The position numbers and the translations under genes are program-made. Under the pieces are notes generated by a model, which saw only the letters and a list, made by a program, of their open reading frames with translations, searched no databases and had not been told where the DNA came from. From contig CAUYUJ010014560.1 in NCBI GenBank assembly GCA_963575745.1, positions 797,353-861,352 of the forward strand: DNA of 64,000 nucleotides, read 5' to 3'. Origin of the DNA: Prorocentrum cordatum (lineage: Eukaryota; Sar; Dinophyceae; Prorocentrales; Prorocentraceae). Position 1 is the stretch's first letter. Each line of letters opens with the position of its first letter. Shown here piece by piece: positions 49,066-58,805 of the stretch.

Positions 49066-49604
49066 CGCCGACCCACGGAGACGCCGCGTAGAGAACCCAC
49101 GACCACTGGAGGCCGCCGAGGGCCAAAGAGAGCGCCAGCGGGCGGCGCAGGGGGAGGCAGGGCAGTCTCGCCGGTGGCGGTCCTCGGGTTCGGCGTCCCC
49201 CGCGGGGGACGCGGCCGCCTCGCAGCCGGTCCCGGGCTCCGGCCACTTGCTCCCGTCGGGGGCCAAAGAGACGCCTCGGGGCCGTCGTCGGTCGTCCATC
49301 CGTCGTCGGTCGCTGGAAGTCGACGGCGGTCGTCGTCGTCGGCGGTCGTCGTCGGTTGCCGTGTCCGACGTCGTCCGTTCGGCGGCGGTCGTCGTCCGTC
49401 GAATGGTTCTGATGGCGCCCCACTCGGGGGATTCTGGAAGCTTTTGGACTCCAAATGACGTCCAAAAGCTTCAAGACGGGCAGGGGAGGAGGAGGAGGCA
49501 CTCCTCCTCCATCCTGTTCCTTATGAGTAACTCCTCCTTGTCGCATCCCTAGGCAGTAGGGCCCGGCGTTTCGCCTGAGACTTCCTCACCATGTATCATC
49601 CTGG
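49066..49604. other. Unassigned GC-rich DNA
   Basis: GTCGTCG-type repeats at 49310-49400. No gene recognised. Confidence 0.35.
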
Positions 49605-50345
49605 AGATTGGCATGCGCAACAGCTTCACAGGTGGAGAGCGGGTGGTTTCCAGCATGTGCCTGTCGCTTTTGCGCCGCGCGCACTCGTCCTAAAAACTTG
49701 CAACAGCTTCACGGATGGCGGGCGGGCCGAAGTCATATTGTGGCTCTCGTGCAACAGCTTCACGGTTGGAGGGCGGGCTGTTTTCACAGTGTGGCTCTCG
49801 CCCCGGCGCCACGCGCACTCGCCTGAAACTCGGCAACGGCCTCACGGGTGAAGTGCGGCTTCTGTTCAAAATGATGCTCTCGCCTGAGCGCCGCGCGCAC
49901 TGGTCTGACAAGCTTGCAACAACTGCACGGATGAAGGGCGGGCCGGTTTCAAAATGATGCTCTCGCCTCAGCGCCGCGCGCACAAGGCGTAAGTATTTGC
50001 AACAAATTCGCAGATGGAGATCGGGCCGGATTCAAAATGTGGGTCTCGCCTTAGCGCCGCGCGCCCTCGTCCCACAAATTTGCAACTGCTTAACGGATCG
50101 ACGGCTGACCGCTTTCAAAATGTGGCTCTCGCCAGAGCGCCGCGCGCACTCGTCTTCAACGTGTGCAACAGCTTCACGGTTGGAGGTCGGGCCGATTTCA
50201 AAATGTCGCTCTCGCTTTTGCGCCGCGCGCACTCGTCTTCAAAGTTCGCAACAGTTTTACGGATGGAGCGTGGCTCCTTTGAAGATGTGGTTCTCGCATC
50301 AGCGCCGCGCACAGTCGTCTTATCAGTTTGCATCAGTTTCACGAA
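49605..50345. repeat. About 83-bp minisatellite, nine copies
   Basis: Each unit has GCAACAGCTTCACGG, ATGGAGGGCGGGCCG, TTTCAAAATG, TGGCTCTCGC and GCGCCGCGCGCACTCGTC in order. The last block recurs near 49675, 49805, 49880, 49970, 50054, 50138, 50221 and 50300. One unit near 49740 is internally deleted. Confidence 0.9.
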
Positions 50346-51499
50346 CTCGTATGGCACCTGCGTCCTGGGACGATTTAGGATAGCCAGGACGCAACAGTCG
50401 CGTTGAGCCTCGGTGATGAAGTCCCAGGAGTGTTACCCTGGCACGATTTGCGATGGGAAGGACGCAACAGTCACGTTGATTCGCGGCGCTGAAGTCCTAG
50501 GAACTATGTGTTGGCACAGTTGAAGATTGTTCATCAGTTGTCTTCCAATCGGGCACTTCCCGCAATGACACTAAACTACTGTAGGGACCGATGAGGAGGA
50601 AACTTTGAGGGTTTACTGCAACATCCCTGGTTCGCCTTGTGTATACACAGTCGTCCTCCTTCTCCTCCTCCTGATCCTCTCCCTTCCAATCCTGGTCCCC
50701 TCCCTTCTGCCACCCTCCTCCTCGTCCTCCTCCTCCTCGTTCACCCTGTGCTTCCCCTCGTCCTCCCTGGTCCAACTCGTTTGCCCCCCTGGAGAGGGAA
50801 GATTCGACCGAATTTCGATCTTCCCGCTGCCGAAACATCCAGCCCTCCTCGTCCTCCCTCCTACTCCTCCCCCACCTCCTCGTCTACCTCCTCTTTCTCC
50901 TCCCTCCTCGACCCCCCTCCCCCGCCCTGCTCCTCCTGCATTATCATCCACCTCCTCCCTCCTCCTCCATCGCTCGGACGTCCATTCCACGTGCAGTTGT
51001 CGGCTTCGTGCGTTCATGTGTTCGCAAGATGCTCCAAAATGCTCCCCGATGGTCCCCCTCGAGAAAAAAGGCCCACGTCCGAACCATACCGAGTCCACCC
51101 TCCCTGCCCCCTCCCGGTCCCTTCCCAACCTGCAGGCCGGGCGGCGCGCCTGAGGGGCCCGAGGAGCTGCCCGACGACGGCGGGCAAAATTGCGGCGCGG
51201 CCGCTGGCGACGAGCCGCCCTGCGCGGTGTCGCGGAGGCGCCTCCTGCGCCGAGGGAGGTGCTCGCGGGAGGCCCTCCGAGGCCCTCGGCGGCCTTCGGA
51301 ATGCTCGTCGTCGTAGGAGGCAAGACCCCGAAGTGTGTGCCTCCTCCCTCGGCCATCATTTATCGCTCCTCCTCCCTTTTGTTTCCCCTCCGTCCCTCCT
51401 CATCAGAAACAGATCCATCATGCCGCACCTTGGGGCGTCTCGTTGGGGCGGGCCGTGCGTTGCGCCTGAGGTTTCTTCACCGCCTAAGGTAATACAACT
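50346..51499. other. Unassigned DNA, strongly pyrimidine-rich in part
   Basis: A two-copy repeat with CGCAACAGTC(G/A)CGTTGA occurs at about 50390-50480. CTCCTC/CCT-rich sequence at 50650-50980 is compositional. Confidence 0.4.
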
Positions 51500-51870
51500 T
51501 GAAACGGCCAACGGCTACTACACGGATGGAGGGCGGGTCGCTTTCAGAGTGGGGCTCTCGCCTTGGCGTCGCGCACATTCGTCTTCAACGCAACCAACAA
51601 TAACACGGGTGAGTGTTGAAACGTTTTCAAAATGTTGCTCTTGCCATGGCGCCGCGCACACTCGGCTTCCAGTAAACATGCAAAGCGACACGGGTGCAAG
51701 GCGAACGTTTTAACAAATGGGGCGATCGCCGTGTCGCCGCGCACAAAGTCGGGCGATCGTTTTGTCGCCGCGCGCGTTCGTCCCACAACAAAGGTGGCTA
51801 CACGGATGTAGGACGACTCCTGCTCAAAATGAGGCTCTCGTCTGAGGCTTCCCTCGAAGGTATATCGTGC
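51500..51870. repeat. Satellite copies of the 83-bp minisatellite
   Basis: Four more diverged units of the 49.6-kb family, with GCGTCGCGCACATTCGTC-like ends near 51567, 51647, 51736 and 51762. Confidence 0.75.
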
Positions 51871-52529
51871 AGCAAATGCCCAGATGAACGGCGGTCCCTT
51901 CTCACAGCAGGGCTGTCGCTGGACCTTGTCGCATTCCTTTTCAAACAAAGTTCCCGCCTGAACTGCGGGCCCACAAGGCCCGATTTTAAGGGGGGATGTC
52001 TCGCACGTTGAACACATGCGGTGTAAGTGAAACCTTCTGGGGAGAAGTCTTGGGACGGGAGGGTTAATCGCAGCATCGTGTATTCATTACTCTGGCCCCC
52101 CTCTCCTCCTTCGCCTCCTCCTCCTCCTCGCCGAGGTTCGAACTTCAAAGTTTTTGGCGATGTTCTCTTTTGGGTCCTCGGGAAGGTTTCTCGTCGCCAC
52201 TGCCGGATCCGCCTTGAGAGTCTGGCTGGCATGCACACCTCGAGAAATCCAGAGCCGACTTTGATCCTTGGGCCCAGGCCCCTTCGCGTATTGAACAATA
52301 ACACGATCGGCTTTCTGTTGCAGGCCCCTGCCCAGCCCGGCGGGAACCGGATGATGCCTGATGTTGAACTAGAGTGGGTGCCTCCGCCTCCCCCCATCAC
52401 CTCGATGCGTCGCGAGAAGATCACGACGGCCGGATCACACAACCTCGTAAAATGACCACACACGCAGTTTGCCTGACCTCTGCCTCCTCCTGCTCCTCCT
52501 CCTGCTCCTCCTCCTCCTCTTCCTCATCC
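51871..52529. other. Unassigned DNA
   Basis: A CCT/TCC-rich patch at 52098-52132 and a TCC run at 52482-52520. No gene recognised. Confidence 0.35.
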
Positions 52530-52689
52530 TCCTCAGTATGATAATCATCATCGTCACCGTCATCAGCATCATCAAAATCATCGTCATCATCATCATCACC
52601 ATGATCACCATCACCATCCTAACCACAGCCACAATTATCGTCAACGCCATCATCATCAATATCTTCATCATCACCGTCATCATCAACAA
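52530..52689. repeat. CAN-trinucleotide microsatellite, left part
   Basis: ATC/CAT/CAC triplets ending ATCATCAACAAC. The array resumes at 60889 across the inserted retrotransposon. Confidence 0.93.
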
Positions 52690-52891
52690 CCCAAACTCAC
52701 CAGCTTACTCCTGTGGGTCCCTCCCCTGCAGCAGGTTCACTGACAGACCTCCAAACGGTCTTACACTGTTACACGGGGAAAGGGGCACCCCTTCACTCTT
52801 ATCCTCAACTCGAAGATGTTTTCCCTCCACGCTCTGCGAACGCTCCGTTGGGTGATTTCGCACAGCAACGCTCGGGGGGTCGATTCCCCCC
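52690..52891 (-). repeat. Split direct repeat B2 (3' terminal)
   Basis: 202 bp, paired with 55529-55730. One substitution was seen by eye (T/G near 52858). Its outer edge is the element's 3' end. Confidence 0.95.
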
Positions 52892-52897
52892 CGAGCG
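52869..52897. promoter_or_regulatory. Perfect 11-bp hairpin at the inner edge of B2
   Basis: 52869-52879 (CGCTCGGGGGG) pairs with 52887-52897 around a 7-nt loop. It lies 52 nt beyond the recombinase stop. The second arm falls outside B, so B1 lacks it. It could be an RNA 3'-end structure; function is inferred. Confidence 0.55.
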
Positions 52898-52948
52898 ACA
52901 AAAGCATGGAAAGTATATCGTTCTCTCATAATCAAATTTCCTGCGCAT

Positions 52949-54839
52949 TCACTCGCTGCCTGAGTCTACGGCTCTCTCGAATAGAACCTGTTGCTCTACT
53001 GAATCGAGGTCAACATATCTGAGAAACTGCGCTGATCTCCATTCGCCGGCAGCCAAGATAGCACCCAGGGGCTCTCCCTGAGCAGCCATCTCCGTCGCCC
53101 TTCCTGCCCTGAATGACTTCAGGGTGTAGGACGGAGCATCCGGCACTAAAGCTAACGTTAAGAATCTCCTCAGGGTGCTCGTGAATGCGCCACTGTTAAA
53201 ATCGAAGAGACGCTGGCCGAGCCCCCATTCCTTGCAAGTACGCGATGACCCTGTGCACGGGGCACAAGCGCACCCCGGAAGTGGAACAAGAACACCTCCT
53301 CGCAAGCCGAGAACCAGCCGGCCTGCGCTTGCGACGACGCAGAATCAGGTGCAGCGCGCCTTCTGCGAGCCAGACTGCGGAACGCCTACCCTCGGGAAGG
53401 TTGTCCGCCTCATGCGGTCCGCCGGCCTCCAGGGGCACTCCTTCTGACTGCACCCGCAAGAGGAAAGCCCAGCTGATGACGACCAGCTCCTGGAATCCAT
53501 TGCACAACCGTGCAGCATCTGCCAACTGGATCACCTTGTTCAGAACAGCTGATGTTAGCAAGTGCGCAACCCTGGCAGGTCCTCCCGTGTACCGCAGAGA
53601 ACGCTTGTGAACACCTCCTAAGGTCTGGCGGACTGCGCCCCCGTACCACGACACGTCCAAGTTCAAATGTACGCATGTCCATTTCACGTATCCGATGTAG
53701 TTGCTGGCCGTCTTCCCAGACCGGAATATTGCAAGGAATTCGCACGCTTGGGTCTCCGAGCGCGGCGGCAAAGTTGCCCGGGCGGGCATTCCCAGAATAT
53801 GCACTGCGAAAGCATGCCACGCCTTGAGGGCACTCGACACGCTGGCTAGCGAAGCCCTGGCAGACTCCGTCTTCAGGAGGCAAACGCGCTCTTGCAGAAC
53901 GCTACGCGGGTTCTGCCCTCGAGCTTTCGCTGCTGCAAGTCTACGGATGACGTCCATGGGCTTAGCGTCTTGGTCGAAATTCACAATGCCCATGCTGTTG
54001 AGTTCAGCCGACACGTGATCTTCCAGCTCTCTCGCAACTTGTGGCGACATGGTGTCGGCGAACCCCTCTGCCGAAGAAACAGATGGGAGTGCTGGCTCCG
54101 CTGGGGCGAGTTCTATCGCCCTCGGCTGAATTATAGCCGCGCGCGCCAGCAAGCGACGTGTGGCAGCTCTCAACACCGGTGAATCTATCACGCCGTCGAG
54201 CTCCTCGGCCGTTAAACCGCCCAGGTGGCTGATGTGGTCGAAGCCGCACAACGTGAGAATCAGACCCAGGCGCTGCCGGAGACGACAAAGCATTGGCGGC
54301 GAATCCATCTCTTCCAGAACATCTGCCCAAACATTCACTGTGCAGAGGAACGACTCGTTCTTGAAACCTTTCAACTCTCCGCGCACATCAGCGCCTAAGA
54401 TGTCCAATGAATCAGTTCCCCTGACGTCCAGAAGCCACTTTTGCTTCAGAACCCTTGAGAATATCACAGCCCGGGGGTGCGGCGACCGTCTCCACAAGGA
54501 CGCGTCCGCTACCAAATGGCCAATGCCAGTGACAGCCAGTACTTGTCTGGTCACACGGAGTTGGCCCAATGATCTGAGCAAAGGAAAGAGGCGAATATTG
54601 CCACCTCTGACGAGCGCAGACAGCACCTGGTCACGCAGGGCGTACGCTCTAGCGCACTCAGACGGGCGATCAACTTTTGATGTGGTGTCCTGCGACTTCT
54701 TTGCAAGCAACACTCCAGCGGCGCGAAGTTGGGACTCTGACCACTTCGTCTCTCCTGCTGGGTGTGTCGTCTTCCTTTTGCTGCCTGGGGCCACGCCCCT
54801 CTTACGAGGGGTGGGCGGGCGGTAAGTTGTTGCGCTCAA
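52949..54839 (-). pseudogene. Tyrosine recombinase (integrase) of the retrotransposon, one frameshift
   Basis: The frame from 54839 to 53196 is open for 547 codons. It holds a long N-terminal region, a SAM-like core-binding region (SETQACEFLAIFRSGKTASN) and the start of the catalytic domain. The first catalytic Arg lies in AFLLRVQSEGVPL (about residue 462). The domain finishes in another frame (53305-52949) with YTLKSFRAGRATEMAAQG, GEW and the nucleophile region FLRYVD. The usual H-x-x-R box reads KSFR, so its His is replaced by Lys. The frames are joined by one extra G in a five-G run just upstream of GQRLFDFNSGAF. No ATG lies near the 5' end: 54839 is a TTG, and the next in-frame codon upstream of the open region is a TAG inside A2. 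The true start is therefore unknown. It would catalyse integration of circular cDNA. Confidence 0.85.
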
Positions 54840-55529
54840 CCGCTTGAGCCGCCTGAGGTCAGACGGCTACGGACCCGCTCTCTCCGCCCCGTGTGGCGCA
54901 GCACACGATGCATTCGCTGGGGTCACCGAAAGGAGCAGCACCTGCTCGGTCTGGGTCGAGAGCCCAGGAATGGATGAGAGCGAAGCACGGTTATCAGCTG
55001 AGGTCCCACCAGGACCCCACAAGAAACGAGTTGCTCTGACAGGATTCGGAGGCGAGTCCGTGAATGGCGACAATGGCGAAGCACGGTTAACTCCATGACG
55101 GTCGGCCTACGACAGCCGAAACCAGAGGGGAGAGGAGGAGCTCGGAATCTCAGATCGCGTCGGGGCCAGAGATCTGGAACGCAGGACGCCTGAAGCCCTC
55201 CGACAGGATGGGTGCCGGCGCCGTAGCCCTGCTCCTCTCCTCCCTGCACCGCCTGTTGTCTGAGCACGACACCCACTCGAACGCCTCGCTCTCCGAGACT
55301 GTCTGGTGGCTACCTGCTGGGAGGGGACGACAGACGAAGAGAGGGGGAAGAGGAGGAGCTCGGAATCTAAGATCGCGGCGGGGCCAGAGCTCTGGAACGC
55401 TCGGCGCCTGAAGCCCTCCGACTGGATGGGTGCCGGCACCGTCCAAACTCCTCCCTCCACTCTACGACCGTCGTCCGAGAGTCGTTCACTGGCCCCTTTG
55501 GGCAAGCTCCCAACGAGTTGGGTTTCCGC
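54824..55529 (-). repeat. Split direct repeat A2
   Basis: 706 bp, paired with A1 (60199-60888). Differs by one 16-bp insertion near 55110-55126 and about 13 substitutions. It holds an internal direct repeat, 55130-55222 against 55349-55441, beginning GGAGGAGCTCGGAATCT. Its 3' end in gene orientation abuts the recombinase frame. Confidence 0.95.
54843..54872 (-). promoter_or_regulatory. Spliced-leader-like motif in A2, sense to the recombinase
   Basis: On the minus strand 54872-54852 begins CCGTAGCC and matches the 21-nt core of the dinoflagellate spliced leader at 15 positions. GGCTCAAG, identical to the leader's last 8 nt, follows at 54850-54843. The leader sequence is quoted from memory. 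Confidence 0.4.
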
Positions 55530-55730
55530 CCAAACTCACCAGCTTACTCCTGTGGGTCCCTCCCCTGCAGCAGGTTCACTGACAGACCTCCAAACGGTCT
55601 TACACTGTTACACGGGGAAAGGGGCACCCCTTCACTCTTATCCTCAACTCGAAGATGTTTTCCCTCCACGCTCTGCGAACGCTCCGTTGGGTGATGTCGC
55701 ACAGCAACGCTCGGGGGGTCGATTCCCCCC
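55529..55730 (-). repeat. Split direct repeat B1, fused to A2
   Basis: 202-bp partner of B2. The B1/A2 junction shares a single C (55529) with both outer ends of the element, as expected for a circle junction copied into the element body. Confidence 0.95.
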
Positions 55731-55828
55731 AACGCTGCCGACCCCAACGTTGCCTCGAACCACTCCCGCTGCACGGGCAGCGGCTGCAAGTGGGAGAATA
55801 ATGCGAAATGATAAATGACACACGTTTC

Positions 55829-57268
55829 TCACACAATTTGCCAGTCCCACGTTCGCAAGAGCCAGATCGGTAGAGCAGGCTGCACGAATTTAGCAGACAA
55901 CATGCGCATCAAGCTAAAATCGTTGCGAGACGGTCCGTCTGCCAGGTTGGCCCCGGACTCCACCCTCCCTAAAAGGAGAGATATGTCGCGCGAGGCCATA
56001 TCTAACCAAGACATTCCTATACCGAAATTCATCTCCGGAGCGCGCCCGCTCCCGTTGATGAGTGCGTTAAGCACTCCATCATTATCTATGTATTCGGTAA
56101 CTAACGCTTCCGCAATGTCAAAGGTGTGATACGCTAAAACGAAAGCAAGGAATTCTTGGTACCCGATCTGGTGGTCATCTCTGTCAAGAAGCAGATCCCA
56201 TACCTGCTCCGGAACAATTGCGCACGTCCACAACCAGGTGAAATTACCTCCTGGCTCGTGGAACGCTGCCACCGCTGCAATGCATCTGCTCTCACCCGAC
56301 GCATCTGTAAACATCGTTACTCTGCGTCGTCTTGAAACGTCAGCAAAACGACGATGAGGTGGCCGTAGCGACAGGTAGTGCTGCCAGAAAAGGTTAGCTC
56401 TCCGGAGCAGAGGCGGCATGCCGGGTAGAGGCGCGTAGGCCTGCGCAAAGAAAGGCTTGACGAATGCTCTGCCTACTTTGCACCTGGAAGACGTAATGGC
56501 TGACCCGAGGCGACCCGCTGTACGAATGGCTGTGTGTGGGTCAACACAGCCTTCCTGGAGCTGCTCTTCGAGATCTCGAAGCCAGCGCCGGGCCTTCTCT
56601 GGCGACACGGATGATGAAATGGCTCCTCCTTCGAGGTAGACTTCCACTACCGTGCCCAGCACAGGGGGCCTCAAAGTAGCATCTTCGTCTTTAGCTGGAT
56701 CTGTAACCAAGCCCAACAATGCCAGGACTTCGGTCACCAACCAGCCTCCCGTGACTCCTACGCCCTTCCTCGACACTCCGAAGAAATCGCCCGCGTACCT
56801 GAATACAGGCGCGTGGAACTTTACGAGGACAACGTGCCGGACAAAACTCCCTAGCCGGTGCCACGCCGCATTTGCGGCTGAGGCTCCAAACATCATGCCG
56901 AAATGGCGTGCGCACCACAACTTACCGTTCCAAGTGAAAACAAACCACGAGAATTCCTCGTGCTCTGCTGAGATTGGAACCCCCGGTAAGCTTTTGATAC
57001 GTCCCGTTTCCACAGGCGAGGTTCGACTCCATGACGGAGAAGGTGAAGCGCAGCTGATACTAGCTCGTCTATTCCGCCATGCTGGGCCCGATCAGGGATG
57101 AAAGTGGCTTTGTTATTCCCCCCTTCCGTTTCGTCATCAATTGGCCTCGTTCTCCACCCTTTTGAACGCTCTTCCCTTACAGGAAAACGTCTCGCCAGGG
57201 TTTTGGATTGCACGATGTCTTGAGTTAGCAATTGAGGGACTGAGCAGAAGCCATCCCTGGCATCTTCT
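55829..57268 (-). pseudogene. Reverse transcriptase palm/thumb and RNase H of the retrotransposon
   Basis: From 57268 the frame reads LEDARDGFCSVPQLLTQDIV, then RTRPIDDETEGGNN (the DIRS-type RT signature) and WKRDVSKAYRG (block A, catalytic Asp present). A missing G in a G5 run near 56988 shifts to the 394-codon frame 57013-55829. There, FSWFVFTWNGKLW and FGMMFGASAA are RT blocks. The catalytic box reads RYAGDFFGVSRKG (YAGD at residues 73-76), where YADD or YVDD is expected: the first Asp is Gly (codon GGC, 56791-56789). RNase H follows with TDASG (237-240), QE (286-287), YIDNDG (309-313) and NLADGPSR (356-363), so the catalytic acidic residues look intact. The stop is 98 bp before B1. The polymerase should be inactive as read. 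Confidence 0.88.
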
Positions 57269-58174
57269 AGGGTTAGGTGTGCAAAGTCAGAGCCATAATT
57301 TAGTCATTTTTGTGTGTGCCTGTGTGGCTGTTGTGTCTTTCTGTGTTTTTTATGTTCCGTCCGGTGTTGTGTTGTGTTTTGTTTGTGTTTTTTTGTGTGT
57401 TGTTTTTTTTTTTTTTTTGTTTTTTTTGGGGGGTGCGGGAGGAATCTGCCGCGGTCGATCGCCCAGGAGGGTTCGAGTGCCGCCCCGGCGCGGATCGCCC
57501 CCGCCAAGGTTCCCTTAAAAGGGGGAGCTTAGGCGTGGGCTTTTCCCGCAGGCGCCCCCGCTCGCCTGGGAGGGCGCGGGGGGTCCTGGATCGCCTGGGG
57601 GGGGGTTCCAGGACGGGCCGACTCGCCCTGGCGGGGGTCGGTCCGAGCGGCGGAATCGCCCGGGGGGGTCTCCGCAACTCAGTGCCTGCACGAGTCGCCC
57701 GGGGTGGTCTCGCGCGGGAACGGCCCCCGCGCATCGCCCCAGGGGGCCCCACGGGGGCGAGGTGGCCCGGGGGGGCGCCTGGGAGGACAGTGCACGGCGC
57801 GAAGGGTTCCCGCAAATCTTTCGCGGGACTCTCGCGAATTCGTCGCGGGGGGCCCGGGCTCTCGCGAATTTTTAGCGGGAGGCGCAACGGTCTGGACAGT
57901 CGCGCAGGGGGGGGGGGGGCGAAGAAGAGAGGAGGGAAAGTCCGATGCCAAAGCCTCGAGGGCCACCTCCGGAGCCAAGCGAATGACGGACAATTGGAGC
58001 AGGGGGTGGCTAAGGATAGAGAAAGGGGGCGAAGGATAAGAGCCGGAGGGGAGCGCGAGCGGCGCACCGAGGAGCAGAAGCGGAGAGAGAGGTAGTGTTC
58101 CGGTTGATCACGCCAAGAGAAGGGCGAGGTTGATGACTAAATTCAGGCTCTGACTTTGCACACGTAACTAGGGT
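57267..58174. mobile_element. Nested non-autonomous TIR element with 7-bp target duplication
   Basis: The element is 57274-58167 (894 bp). Its ends are inverted repeats of about 36 bp: 57274-57309 and 58131-58167 share GTGTGCAAAGTCAGAGCC and AATTTAGTCAT with few differences. CTAGGGT flanks both sides (57267-57273 and 58168-58174). Removing the element and one CTAGGGT joins the RT frame exactly (MKLTL + EDARDG). The interior has a poly-T run (57403-57428), G-rich sequence and a two-copy TCTCGCGAATT motif, but no transposase. It resembles a MITE. GT-AG excision that restores the frame is not available. Confidence 0.88.
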
Positions 58175-58805
58175 GAGCTTCATGATGTCATCGTCCCATT
58201 CGCTGGGTCGCATCTCCGTGATAATCCGCAAATTCTGTCCTCGCGTTCGTTCCTCAGCTGCTCTACCTCGACAGGGTTCCAGGTAGGCTTGCCGTCGGGC
58301 CGCGTGTCCGGCCCGCTCCGAGGAAGCTGACCGACCAACGGGAATCCCGCTAAGTCGTCTAATAATTGCGGATCCTGTGATTGGTAGTTCAACTCAGCGA
58401 ACAAGGAGTGAAACAAAGGAATATTGAGTTTCGCTGCAACAGGATTGCACTCGCTGTCCAGTTGTGGAGCGCTGGCAATTCCGCTGCTCGCGGAGGCCGC
58501 GCGTTGCTGCAGTTCTTGGAACGGCGCAAGGCGAACAGCATCTATGTCTTGAGCTCCATGGTCCCTCTCCCAATCTAGAGCCAAACGGACTCTATCAGGA
58601 AGTACTCTTGGAGTAGATCTTCTTCGTCAAGATGCCGTGCGGCGAGCGCGAAAGCTACGTGCTCCATGACCGAGAGCCCCTTTGGGGCGCCCAGGCCCCG
58701 CGGAACAAACGGATCCTCTGGGTCAAGTAGGGCATGGTTGTGGTCACTTGCACAATCGGCACCGCTGCTGCCGGCATCTGCTTCCTCTGCATGCGCAGAA
58801 GATAG
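58175..58805 (-). pseudogene. N-terminal part of the retrotransposon pol, frameshifted
   Basis: Three minus-strand pieces. 58805-58575 reads DPEDPFVPRGLGAPKG then MEHVAFALAARHLDEEDLLQ and ends at a TAG. 58584-58180 continues LDWERDHGAQDIDAVRLAPF and then FAELNYQSQDPQLLDDLAGF PLVG. 58231-58175 continues NLRIITEMRPSEWDDDIMKL, where the nested element interrupts. The pieces overlap at their ends, consistent with single-base losses near 58590 and 58233. This is the region preceding RT fingers in DIRS-order polymerases. It lies in the same frame as the gag end, separated only by a TGA at 58808-58806. Confidence 0.75.

Noticed and set aside
57267-58174. A normal GT-AG intron in the RT gene
   Set aside because: The boundaries that keep the frame within the CTAGGGT duplication give TT-AG or GT-TA, and GT-AG choices put the next exon out of frame.
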